NCBI GenBank assembly: GCA_002409145.1
Contig: DHUL01000050.1
Span: 1-7,862, forward strand
Source of the DNA: Bacteroidales bacterium UBA5235
GTDB lineage: Bacteria > Bacteroidota > Bacteroidia > Bacteroidales > VadinHA17
Direction of reading: 5' to 3'
DNA: 7,862 nucleotides
The number at the start of each line of letters is the position of its first letter. Position 1 is the stretch's first letter. The translations under genes and the position numbers were made by a program. Shown here one piece after another: positions 1 to 6,793 of this stretch. The notes beneath the pieces are model-generated. The model saw only the letters and a list, made by a program, of their open reading frames with translations, made no database searches and was not told the DNA's origin.

Positions 1-2
1 GA

Positions 3-2336
3 TTTTTTTACATGGGGCTTCACGGAGGAACAGGTACTATAAGTGTGGGGGGGGATTTCACTCATACAGGGGGCCTTCTTGACAACGGGTACAGAACAGC
101 TGTTCAACCCCCGAGCAACGGGAACATTGTGTTTACCGGTAACGGAAATGTGCAGACATTCACTTCCGGTGGTACTTTAGGTACCACTGACCTTATCAAT
201 TACACGGTTAACAGTGGCGCTTATCTCCAGGCTGCTACCGGGCTCACAGTTGTAAACGGCACTACATTCACCCTCTCTCCGGGTGCAACTCTCGGGATCA
301 GATCAGCGGATGGGATTGCCGCCACGGGAGCAACGGGCAATATCCGGACGACAACCAGGACATTCAGTTCCCAGGCAAACTACATTTTCAACGGAACGAC
401 GGCTCAGAATACCGGTGACGGTCTTCCGGCCACTGTAGAGAACCTGTTTTTGGATAATACATCAGGGCACATTACTTTCAACTCTGCCAGGACCATTACA
501 GATCTCCTCTCAATAGGCGAAGGATCCGGTGCTAACCCTGGCGGATACACTCACCAGTGCGGGATGCTGACACTGGGAGGAGAGGGCCAGCCTTCAGGCT
601 CATATGGTCCCACCGGTTCAGGTGCAGAGCATGAGCTCTCTGAATTTCTCTTCGGTACAGGACTGGTGCTAAACAATGTGAATACCTGGCTTGGTGGCAC
701 TTCAGACTGGGACGAAACCACTAACTGGAGCGGAGGCATTCCTTTAGCAGGAACCAATGTTGTTATCACTTCCGCATCTGCTTTTCAACCAGTAATTTAC
801 CCGGAAACTTTTGCTGATTGCCGTAACCTGGTGATTAATCCTGGTGCATCCCTTACAATTGAATCAGACGGAGTTACCACCAGTGGTTCACTCATTGTCC
901 ATGGAATGAGTACAGGAACAGTCACATATAACCGTTATCTGCGTCCTGAGGCTACAAGGGGCGACCGCCATTTCTTCTCTTCTCCGGTTGCGGGGCAGGA
1001 TATACAGTCTTTCCTGGCAGCGAACAGCTCAAGGATAACCCAGGTTGGATCAGAATACCAGTTATGGGAATGGGATGAGGTTTACGGTTCCTGGCCTGTC
1101 ATAAATAGTGGCAGTTTCATCAGTGGCCGGGGTTATAACCTTGATCAGGCTACATTAGCCGGCGGCCTGATGACTTTCAGGGGCAATGTAATTAACTCTA
1201 CGAGCTACTCTGCTACTTCGCCCTACCAAAACGGATATACAGCCCGGTCTTTGTCAACGGATTATAATGAGAATGCACTATGGTCAGGTACCAGAAGCTG
1301 GGCAGATTACGGCGGAGGAGGATGGAACCTGATGGGTAATCCGTTTACCTCCGCACTTGATGCTACAGAATTCATCAGTGTCAATGCCGGCAAATTTGAT
1401 CCTCATTACCAGGCACTTTATCTTTATGACGGCAGAGTGGGCGAGGAGAACTATAAATATGTGGCGTCAACCATACCGGGGTGGACAGGGACTGATCCTA
1501 CAATTGGAGGTTCTCACGGAAATTATATACAGGCCGGTCAGGGATTCTATTTATTGGCATTATATGACGGGATCGTTTTCAATTTCACTCCTGCCATGCA
1601 GGTTCATCAGAATAGCACCGTTCTTTTAAAGTCAAAACAAAATGACATACCCTGGCCCGGAGTCAGACTGAAGATCAGCTACGGAGAGAAAGAACAATCG
1701 ACATTAATTGTCTTCAATAATGAAATGTCTCCTGAAAATGATCCCGGTTTTGATGTAGGGCTTATGTCTTCATCTTCAGGATTCCAGCTTTATTCAACCT
1801 CTCTGTCATCTGATTATAAAGTAAATCTCATGCGTCAGGCTTTGCCCCTAGATTATCACGGAATGAATATCATCCCTATCGGTCTTGACACCCGGGGAGG
1901 CGGAGAAGTTGTGTTTTCAGCCGTTACTGTACCCTACGGAAGGATAAGATACTGGCTCAGGGATACAGAGACAGGAAGCCTGACAGACCTTTCTGCTGAC
2001 AGTTACAAGGTCGTAATACCTCCTGATACTTACGGAACAGGCAGGTTCTGCCTGGTGGCCTCGGTAAGACCCCCGTCTGCCAGGCAGGATCAAGATCTCA
2101 CTGATCCACAGCTTCAGATCTGGGCTTTCTCCGGTGATATAATCATTAAAGGTGAGGTAGGAGTCGGTGCCTCCTGTGAGATATTTGATATGCACGGCAG
2201 CAAGATCCTGGAGGAAAGATTGAACGGAGGGGACCTTAATACAGTAGATGTCCCTTCAGGGTATCATGGTGTATTTCTGGTCAGGGTAACTGACGGGATG
2301 AATATTACAACGGCTAAAGTTGTGTTGAACAATTAA
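3..2336 (+). CDS. T9SS-secreted beta-rich surface protein (5' partial)
   Basis: This is the C-terminal part of a large exported surface protein; its function is unknown. The codons before the first ATG (position 12) are open to the window edge, so the real start and signal peptide lie upstream. Numbering from that ATG gives 774 residues. Residues 1-220 are rich in Gly, Thr, Ser and Asn with short repeated strands (GGDFTHTGG, FTGNGNVQTF, FNGTTAQNTGDG), as in beta-helical or adhesin-like Bacteroidota proteins. From about 224, a WLGG..DW....NWSGG.P stretch followed by NLVINPGASLTIESDG is the familiar Bacteroidota strand repeat preceding an RYL...DRHFFSSPV region. Residues about 698-774 (IWAFSGDIIIKGE, CEIFDMHGSKILEE, LVRVTDG, final AKVVLNN) match the pattern of a type A T9SS sorting domain, which directs transport across the outer membrane and is then cleaved. 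No catalytic motif was recognised. Codon use is less G/C-ended than in the genes downstream. The sorting-domain call is fairly firm; the role is open. Confidence 0.85.
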   Translation, partial: FFYMGLHGGTGTISVGGDFTHTGGLLDNGYRTAVQPPSNGNIVFTGNGNVQTFTSGGTLGTTDLINYTVNSGAYLQAATGLTVVNGTTFTLSPGATLGIRSADGIAATGATGNIRTTTRTFSSQANYIFNGTTAQNTGDGLPATVENLFLDNTSGHITFNSARTITDLLSIGEGSGANPGGYTHQCGMLTLGGEGQPSGSYGPTGSGAEHELSEFLFGTGLVLNNVNTWLGGTSDWDETTNWSGGIPLAGTNVVITSASAFQPVIYPETFADCRNLVINPGASLTIESDGVTTSGSLIVHGMSTGTVTYNRYLRPEATRGDRHFFSSPVAGQDIQSFLAANSSRITQVGSEYQLWEWDEVYGSWPVINSGSFISGRGYNLDQATLAGGLMTFRGNVINSTSYSATSPYQNGYTARSLSTDYNENALWSGTRSWADYGGGGWNLMGNPFTSALDATEFISVNAGKFDPHYQALYLYDGRVGEENYKYVASTIPGWTGTDPTIGGSHGNYIQAGQGFYLLALYDGIVFNFTPAMQVHQNSTVLLKSKQNDIPWPGVRLKISYGEKEQSTLIVFNNEMSPENDPGFDVGLMSSSSGFQLYSTSLSSDYKVNLMRQALPLDYHGMNIIPIGLDTRGGGEVVFSAVTVPYGRIRYWLRDTETGSLTDLSADSYKVVIPPDTYGTGRFCLVASVRPPSARQDQDLTDPQLQIWAFSGDIIIKGEVGVGASCEIFDMHGSKILEERLNGGDLNTVDVPSGYHGVFLVRVTDGMNITTAKVVLNN

Positions 2337-2372
2337 TATTCCGGGACAGGGTGATAAAAATTATCTGATTTT

Positions 2373-2398
2373 AACCGGATGCTTTTATTCTGCCGGTT
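2373..2398 (+). repeat. Inverted repeat abutting the ABC exporter start
   Basis: AACCGG (2373-2378) and CCGGTT (2393-2398) are perfect 6-bp inverted arms around a 14-nt loop in the 62-bp spacer between the surface protein and the exporter. The second arm ends exactly where the GTG start codon begins. There is no T-run after it, so an intrinsic terminator is not supported. It could fold next to the start codon and affect translation, or be chance. Confidence 0.35.
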
Positions 2399-4138
2399 GT
2401 GGGAAACTCATTGCATTCTGATCACATTGTCAGCTCTTTGAAATTGTTGAGGGCGCATCAGCCCTGGAAGCTGCTGCTGATCTTCCTTCTGACACTGTTA
2501 CAGGGAGTGACGTCAGGTTTTTCCATCGTTTTACTTATACCTCTGCTGCAGTTGCTGAGCATAGGAGGCGGTGAACCTGACGGCATTGCACTTGCCATCC
2601 GTAACTTCGCCGAAGGCGCAGGAATAGGGATAACCATCGGCAGCATCCTGGTGGTATACATGCTGCTGCTGACATTAAGCGCAGTGATACAGTATCTTAA
2701 ATCGATCCTCGACGCCGGTTACCAGCAGACATTCATTTATAACCTTCGCAGGAGGCTTTTTCGCAAGATCATCATGGCCGACTGGCAGCTGCTCAACAGT
2801 CGCAGCAAGACAAACCACCTCCAGGTGCTGACCCGCGAGGTTCCTACCCTGGCCAATTACTACTTCTACTTACTGCGCCTTCTCACCACTTTCATCATGA
2901 CCGGCGCATACATACTATATGCGCTGTTCATCTCTGCGCGTTTCACGCTGGTGATCATTGGTGTCGGAGCCGTTACCTTCTTCGCCCTGCGAAGGTTCCT
3001 TAAGAAATCGTTCCGGCTTGGACATGGTTATGTTAATTCCTATAACAGGCTCCTTAAATACATAGACGACTTCTGGCAGACTGTGAAGATTGCCAAGGTA
3101 CACAGCTCGGAGAAGTATTATTCTGAGCGCTTCGACGAGGCCAACACCTCACTTCTGAACATGGAATACATGATGCAGAAGAACTGGTCACTGCCCCAGC
3201 TGATTCAGCGTATTGCCGGATTACTGGTGCTGGTGGGGATTGTCTGGTTCGGGTACCGGTCGGGCGCTGTGCCAATGGCCTCATTCGTGATACTGATACT
3301 GCTTTTCTCGCGGATTTTTCCGCAGATGATAGCCATGAACACTGATCTCAGCAGGATAATTGCAAACGTGGCATCGGTAAAGCTGGTGATGGAGTTGGAT
3401 GCTGAATTGCCGATTTGCGACAGTGTCCGCCCGCTGGCGGATTTGCGATTTACGAATTCCGGGTTGAGGGGCATGGAGTCCGGTGCCGGTGTGGAGTTGA
3501 AGGAGGGGATCAGGCTGGAGGAGATAAGCTTTTCGTACCCGGACGGGGAGAAGTTGTTTGACACGTTCAGCGCTGAGATCAGGGCAAGGGCTATCACGGG
3601 AGTTGTAGGGCAGAGCGGTCGCGGTAAAACGACGCTGATTGATCTTATTGCCGGGCTGCAGAAGCCTGCCGGTGGTCATATACTTATTGACGGAGTGGTT
3701 CTGGATGAGGCGTTGCTGCCACGGTGGAAGGCAGGCCTTGGTTACCTGCCGCAGGATCCGTTCTTCATAGACGGGACGCTGAGGGAGAACCTGGTATGGG
3801 ACAGTGGTGATGAGATCACAGACACTGAAATCATCAGGGTGTTAGAGCATGTCAACGCCGCACACCTGGTTGACCGGTTCAGGAAAGGCCTCGATGCATT
3901 CATTGTGAACTATCACACCGCATTCTCAGGGGGTGAGTGCCAGCGGCTGGCGCTGGCAAGGGTGCTGTTACGGAAACCGTCAGTGCTGCTGCTTGACGAG
4001 GCTACATCTTCACTGGATGCGGAGAACGAGGCCACCATCATGGAGGTTCTGGCGCAGCTTAAGGAGAGGGTGACGATTGTCTTCGTGACCCACCGTGAGT
4101 CGGTAACCCGGTGGTTTGACGAGGTGATAAAGATCTGA
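2399..4138 (+). CDS. ABC exporter, fused permease and ATPase
   Basis: A 579-residue ABC half-transporter that would act as a homodimer in the inner membrane, moving a substrate outward with ATP. Hydrophobic segments lie near residues 24-54, 77-99, 154-177, 180-200, 270-287 and 291-312, the usual six-helix exporter layout. The ATPase domain has all core motifs: Walker A GQSGRGKTT 404-412 (Lys410), Q-loop Gln452, signature FSGGE 509-513 (a variant of LSGGQ), Walker B LLLDE with Asp533 and Glu534, D-loop SSLD 537-540, and H-loop His565. Length is normal for the family. The GTG at 2399 gives the longest form, since a stop at 2372-2374 closes the frame; TTG 2411 or 2438 are alternatives, and no clear ribosome site decides. 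The linker (about 338-356) is encoded by repeat-like DNA (see 3412-3460). Substrate is unknown. Adjacent nucleotide-sugar genes suggest a lipid-linked glycan, as for PglK or MsbA, but peptide or lipid export cannot be excluded. Confidence 0.92.
   Translation: MGNSLHSDHIVSSLKLLRAHQPWKLLLIFLLTLLQGVTSGFSIVLLIPLLQLLSIGGGEPDGIALAIRNFAEGAGIGITIGSILVVYMLLLTLSAVIQYLKSILDAGYQQTFIYNLRRRLFRKIIMADWQLLNSRSKTNHLQVLTREVPTLANYYFYLLRLLTTFIMTGAYILYALFISARFTLVIIGVGAVTFFALRRFLKKSFRLGHGYVNSYNRLLKYIDDFWQTVKIAKVHSSEKYYSERFDEANTSLLNMEYMMQKNWSLPQLIQRIAGLLVLVGIVWFGYRSGAVPMASFVILILLFSRIFPQMIAMNTDLSRIIANVASVKLVMELDAELPICDSVRPLADLRFTNSGLRGMESGAGVELKEGIRLEEISFSYPDGEKLFDTFSAEIRARAITGVVGQSGRGKTTLIDLIAGLQKPAGGHILIDGVVLDEALLPRWKAGLGYLPQDPFFIDGTLRENLVWDSGDEITDTEIIRVLEHVNAAHLVDRFRKGLDAFIVNYHTAFSGGECQRLALARVLLRKPSVLLLDEATSSLDAENEATIMEVLAQLKERVTIVFVTHRESVTRWFDEVIKI
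3412..3460 (+). repeat. Repeat-derived insert in the ABC exporter linker
   Basis: Inside the exporter gene, GATTTGCGA occurs at 3412-3420 and again at 3440-3448, 28 bp apart. The second copy runs on as 7-base units GATTTGC, GATTTAC, GAATTCC (3440-3460). Between them is a hairpin, TCCGCC-CGCT-GGCGGA (3426-3441). The same hairpin motif occurs in the spacer before gmd (6755-6772). The stretch encodes about residues 338-354, between the last membrane helix and the ATPase domain, and keeps the frame open. Confidence 0.6.
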
Positions 4139-4142
4139 GATC

Positions 4143-4166
4143 ACTGAAAACATACTCATTTTCGGT
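4143..4166 (+). other. Weak hairpin after the ABC exporter
   Basis: In the 155-bp spacer after the exporter, ACTGAAAA (4143-4150) can pair with TTTTCGGT (4159-4166) through seven Watson-Crick pairs and one G-T pair, with an 8-nt loop. It starts 5 bp after the stop codon, but it is A/T-rich and has no T-run behind it, so it is at best a poor terminator. I see no convincing promoter in the rest of this spacer. Confidence 0.2.
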
Positions 4167-4293
4167 TGTGACGGAAAATATTCCTATTCATTTAGGGTTA
4201 GTGTTTATGATAAACTGAACAGATCCGCTGCCGGCTTGTTATTCTTTGCATGCCTGAAGGCTATGGCGGAGGTTTTTTCGTTGTTATAAAGGA

Positions 4294-5454
4294 ATGGGAA
4301 AGAAAATTTATCTGTGCAGCCCACATATGGGTGGAGGCGAGATGAAGTATGTCAGGGAGGCTTTTGACTCCAACTGGGTGGCTCCCCTGGGGCCGAATGT
4401 CGACGCTTTCGAGCGTGAACTCAGCATTGCCACGGGGGCGAAACACGTTGCGGCGCTCTCCTCCGGGACGGCTGCAATTCACCTCTCGCTGATAATGCTG
4501 GGGGTGCAGCCGGGAGATTATGTAATAGGCAGTTCATTTACGTTCTCAGCGACTGTCAACCCGATAGCTTACCTCGGGGCGACTCCGGTGCTGATAGACA
4601 GCGAGCCGGGGACATGGAATATGGACCCCGGATTGCTGGAAGAAGCAATCCGGAGTCTGAAAGTCGGAAAGTCTGATGGTCTGAAAGTCAGGGAGGGGAG
4701 GTTGCCCAAGGCGATTGTGGTGGTGCATCTGTATGGGATGCCGGCGAGGATGAGGGAGATCATGGCTGTGGCAGACAAGTATGGAATTTCTGTGATTGAG
4801 GATGCTGCCGAGGCGTTGGGATCTGAGTATATGGGACGGCGTGTTGGCTGTAACAGCCGCTATGGGATATTGTCGTTTAACGGCAACAAGATAATAACCA
4901 CCAGTGGCGGCGGGGCTCTGATGTCAGATGATCCTGCGGTGGTGGAGCGTGCGCGTTTCCTTGCAACACAGGCGCGTGACCCGGCACCGCACTACCAGCA
5001 CAGTGTCATCGGGTACAACTACCGGATGAGCAATGTGGTGGCCGGCGTGGGACGCGGACAGCTAGAGGTGCTTGACTTACGTGTACGTCAGCACCGCGAG
5101 ATCAACGCATGGTACCGCGAGCTTCTGAAGGATGTTCCCGGCGTGACCTTCCAGTCGGAGCCATCGACCGACTTCCGGTCCAACTTCTGGCTCACAAGTA
5201 TAGTAATTGATCCCGCCGTGGCAGGGACAAACCGGGAAAAGCTTCGTCTTGCGTTTGAGGAGGCAAATATTGAGTCGCGTCCTCTCTGGAAACCGATGCA
5301 CCTGCAACCTGTTTTCGCCGGTTGTCCGGCGTATGTCAACGGTACCTCCGAGGCGCTCTTCACCAATGGCCTCTGCCTGCCGAGCGGGTCGAATATAGAT
5401 GCCTACGGCCGTGTAAGGATTGCGGAGGTGCTGAGGAGGGAATTCGGGGTCTAG
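4294..5454 (+). CDS. PglE-like sugar aminotransferase (DegT/DnrJ/EryC1/StrS)
   Basis: A 386-residue PLP-dependent enzyme that transfers an amino group, normally from glutamate, to the 4-keto group of a nucleotide sugar in the cytoplasm. Visible motifs are SSGTAA 56-61 (phosphate-binding region), EDAAEALGS with Asp170 (pairs with the PLP ring nitrogen) and NGNKIITTSGGG with Lys199 as the Schiff-base lysine. The start (SPHMGGGEMKYV), YNYRMSN and the end (RPLWKPMH, CLPSG) resemble Campylobacter PglE, which makes UDP-N-acetylbacillosamine precursor, better than GDP-perosamine synthase. The exact sugar remains inference, especially as gmd lies two genes on. ATG 4294 is preferred: it fits the family N-terminus, a stop at 4255-4257 closes the frame upstream, and AAAGGA precedes it. 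The gene carries about 13 extra residues (roughly 121-134, SLKVGKSDGLKVRE) encoded by octamer repeats. Its TAG stop overlaps a heptamer repeat. It lies 101 bp before the fusion gene, probably in one operon. Confidence 0.93.
   Translation: MGKKIYLCSPHMGGGEMKYVREAFDSNWVAPLGPNVDAFERELSIATGAKHVAALSSGTAAIHLSLIMLGVQPGDYVIGSSFTFSATVNPIAYLGATPVLIDSEPGTWNMDPGLLEEAIRSLKVGKSDGLKVREGRLPKAIVVVHLYGMPARMREIMAVADKYGISVIEDAAEALGSEYMGRRVGCNSRYGILSFNGNKIITTSGGGALMSDDPAVVERARFLATQARDPAPHYQHSVIGYNYRMSNVVAGVGRGQLEVLDLRVRQHREINAWYRELLKDVPGVTFQSEPSTDFRSNFWLTSIVIDPAVAGTNREKLRLAFEEANIESRPLWKPMHLQPVFAGCPAYVNGTSEALFTNGLCLPSGSNIDAYGRVRIAEVLRREFGV
4655..4694 (+). repeat. Degenerate octamer repeat inside the aminotransferase gene
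   Basis: Five consecutive 8-base units start at 4655, 4663, 4671, 4679 and 4687. The first and fourth are identical (GTCTGAAA), the second and third differ by one or two bases (GTCGGAAA, GTCTGATG), and the fifth (GTCAGGGA) is decayed. Three units equal 24 bases, so the protein shows an 8-residue near-repeat, SLKVGKSD then GLKVREGR. It sits in a loop just before the LPKAIVVVHLYG strand. Confidence 0.65.
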
Positions 5455-5466
5455 TCGGCAGTCGGC
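5453..5466 (+). repeat. AGTCGGC heptamer pair overlapping the stop codon
   Basis: Two perfect head-to-tail copies of AGTCGGC (5453-5459 and 5460-5466) begin inside the aminotransferase stop codon TAG (5452-5454) and run into the spacer. A related copy lies at 6794-6810. The family resembles heptamer tandem repeats I recall from Bacteroidota spacers. Confidence 0.6.
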
Positions 5467-5471
5467 AATAT

Positions 5472-5499
5472 TACCCCGTAGGGGTTAAAGAATTGTAGA
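5472..5499 (+). repeat. 28-bp hairpin repeat, copy 1
   Basis: This 28-bp element contains a perfect 5-bp inverted repeat, ACCCC-GTA-GGGGT (5473-5485), followed by a tail ending TTGTAGA. It matches copy 2 (5522-5549) at 23 of 28 positions, with no gaps, at an offset of exactly 50 bp. Read from 5472 it encodes YPVGVKEL and a TAG stop, although no start for that frame is evident. Confidence 0.75.
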
Positions 5500-5501
5500 C
5501 C

Positions 5502-5506
5502 AGGAG
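5502..5506 (+). promoter_or_regulatory. Shine-Dalgarno AGGAG before an 11-codon ORF
   Basis: AGGAG sits 6 nt before the ATG at 5513, between the two repeat copies. It is the clearest ribosome-binding site in the window, whereas the five large genes lack a strong one. It would direct ribosomes to the tiny ORF 5513-5548, not to the ATG at 5556. Confidence 0.4.
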
Positions 5507-5512
5507 ATAATT

Positions 5513-5548
5513 ATGACCAAATACCGCGTAGTGGTTACAGCGTTGTAG
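5513..5548 (+). CDS. Possible 11-residue leader ORF before the fusion gene
   Basis: ATG at 5513 opens an 11-residue ORF, MTKYRVVVTAL, ending at TAG 5546-5548. All but the first three codons lie in repeat copy 2. It has a well-placed AGGAG 6 nt upstream. Its stop is 7 nt before the ATG (5556) of the cytidylyltransferase-kinase gene, a distance that allows translational coupling. The peptide has no recognisable function, and the amino acids do not suggest an attenuator (no run of one residue). It may simply be a consequence of the repeat. Confidence 0.25.
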   Translation: MTKYRVVVTAL

Positions 5549-5549
5549 A
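5522..5549 (+). repeat. 28-bp hairpin repeat, copy 2
   Basis: This second copy is 50 bp after copy 1. Differences are at 5526, 5532, 5538, 5541 and 5542. The first two are the paired stem positions: C-G in copy 1 becomes G-T here, so the stem ACCGC-GTA-GTGGT (5523-5535) still folds as RNA with one G-U pair. The copy ends 6 nt before the ATG of the fusion gene. Confidence 0.75.
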
Positions 5550-5555
5550 TTGCAT

Positions 5556-6701
5556 ATGCCAAAAAAGGTTTTCGTCAGCGGTTGTTTTGACATGCTCCAT
5601 TCAGGTCACGTAGCCTTCTTCGAGGAGGCGGCAACGCACGGTGACCTGTATGTGGGCATAGGATCAGACCGCACAATAAATGATTTAAAGGGCCGGCGCA
5701 CGGTTAACGGCGAGCGCGAGAGGCTCTATATGATCAGGTCGCTTAAGTTCGTCGCAGATGCGTGGATCAACAGTGGGTCGGGGCTTATCGATTTCGAGGA
5801 GGAGCTCCGACAGCTCCGGCCTGACATCTTCTTTGTCAACGAGGACGGCTACACCCCCGACAAGAAGAGGTTGTGCGATGAGTTGGGGATAGAACTGGTT
5901 GTAAGCCGGAGGGTGCCGGTCAACGGACTTCCTCCACGTTCCACCACTGCACTGCGCAGTGAGTGCCGGATTCCTTACCGGCTTGATCTGGCCGGCGGGT
6001 GGCTTGACCAGCCGTATGTATCGAAATTCTGGCCGGGGGCGGTGCTGACGATATCCATCGAGCCCGACCTGGAGTTCAACGACCGTAGCGGGATGTCGAG
6101 CTCGACACGAAAGAAAGCCGTTGAGCTGTGGCATACCGATATCCCTGAGGGTGATCCGGGTCTGCTGGCACGTACCCTCTTCTGCCTCGAGAATCCTCCG
6201 GGAACAACATATGTCAGCGGATCGCAGGATGCGATAGGAATAGTCTTTCCCGGGCTGAACCGCCTTGATTATGCTCCAGGCGAGTACTGGCCGGAGAAGA
6301 TCACTCCGGTGCATGACCCGGAGGTGCTTGATTTCATTGAGCAACACCTGTGGTTCATCACCTTACCTCCCAGGGATGGCACCTTTAATGTCCTTGACCG
6401 GACAAACATCTCTGCTGACGGTGCCCGTGCGCTGGCGGAGGCTGCCGACGGTGTCTGGGATGCACTGCTTGCGAGGGATATCAGCGCGTTCGGGAAGTGG
6501 TACAGGGCTTCTTTTGATGCCCAGGTGACGATGTTCCCGCTGATGAAGAGCAGGGTGGTAAGCCAAACGATAGAACAATATCGCGACAGGGCGCTCGGAT
6601 GGAAGCTTGCCGGCGCTGGCGGAGGCGGATACCTGGCGCTGGTCTCGGAAAGACCAATTGAGAATGCGATAAGGATCCGGATCCGCAGGGAAAGAACCTG
6701 A
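5556..6701 (+). CDS. Cytidylyltransferase / GHMP-kinase-like fusion protein
   Basis: A 381-residue two-domain protein that may phosphorylate a sugar and load it onto a nucleotide, in the manner of HddA plus a nucleotidyltransferase or of Bacteroides FKP; the sugar is unknown. Residues 1-135 form an RfaE-C/TagD-like nucleotidyltransferase: VSGCFDMLHSGH with the HxGH signature at 15-18, a RPDIFFVNEDGY strand, and RSTTALR 128-134 matching the usual STT motif. Residues 137-381 resemble GHMP kinases: motif 1 CRIPYRLDLAGGWLD 137-151, GMSSSTR 179-185 as motif 2, GSQDAIG with Gln224-Asp225 (likely catalytic region), and motif 3 AGAGGGGY 352-359. Only about 30 residues separate motifs 1 and 2, against roughly 90 as I recall for HddA, so activity is uncertain. 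ATG 5556 is preferred because the domain begins at PKKVFVSG; TTG 5550 would add two residues. No Shine-Dalgarno is evident. The gene lies between the aminotransferase and gmd, likely in the same operon. CTP versus ATP use cannot be told from sequence. Confidence 0.88.
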   Translation: MPKKVFVSGCFDMLHSGHVAFFEEAATHGDLYVGIGSDRTINDLKGRRTVNGERERLYMIRSLKFVADAWINSGSGLIDFEEELRQLRPDIFFVNEDGYTPDKKRLCDELGIELVVSRRVPVNGLPPRSTTALRSECRIPYRLDLAGGWLDQPYVSKFWPGAVLTISIEPDLEFNDRSGMSSSTRKKAVELWHTDIPEGDPGLLARTLFCLENPPGTTYVSGSQDAIGIVFPGLNRLDYAPGEYWPEKITPVHDPEVLDFIEQHLWFITLPPRDGTFNVLDRTNISADGARALAEAADGVWDALLARDISAFGKWYRASFDAQVTMFPLMKSRVVSQTIEQYRDRALGWKLAGAGGGGYLALVSERPIENAIRIRIRRERT

Positions 6702-6714
6702 TTGGCTAAAAGCG

Positions 6715-6729
6715 GCAGTTTGAGACTGC
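6715..6729 (+). other. Short hairpin after the fusion gene
   Basis: GCAGT-TTGAG-ACTGC (6715-6729) is a perfect 5-bp stem with a 5-nt loop, 13 bp after the stop codon. No T-run follows, so it is not a typical terminator. Chance occurrence is possible at this length. Confidence 0.25.
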
Positions 6730-6754
6730 GACGAAGGCGTAGGATCAATACCGT

Positions 6755-6772
6755 ATCCGCCGCCAGGCGGAT
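6755..6772 (+). repeat. ATCCGCC-N4-GGCGGAT hairpin repeat
   Basis: ATCCGCC (6755-6761) and GGCGGAT (6766-6772) form a perfect 7-bp stem with loop GCCA in the 159-bp spacer before gmd. Outer arms CCGT (6751-6754) and ACGG (6777-6780) can add four pairs across a 4-nt bulge. The core TCCGCC-N4-GGCGGAT, with the same loop size, recurs inside the ABC exporter gene (3426-3442), so this is probably a dispersed palindromic element. No T-run supports a terminator. Confidence 0.6.
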
Positions 6773-6793
6773 CGGGACGGCAGTACCGGCCAG

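Noticed and set aside
3205..3679. Two - strand frames of about 130 codons
   Set aside because: Both are antisense to the ABC exporter's last helices and Walker A region and show no independent features.
4242..4250. TATTCTTTG as a Bacteroidota -7 promoter box before the aminotransferase
   Set aside because: The spacing inside the box is one base too long for TAnnTTTG, and no TTTG-like -33 element lies about 19 bp upstream.
5685..6347. Open frame of 220 codons on the - strand
   Set aside because: It lies wholly opposite the well-supported fusion enzyme, and its protein has no recognisable motif or composition of a real gene.
6673..6684. Tandem GGATCC palindrome
   Set aside because: It is explained by the repeated Arg-Ile codons of the fusion protein's C-terminus (IRIRI), so no separate element is needed.
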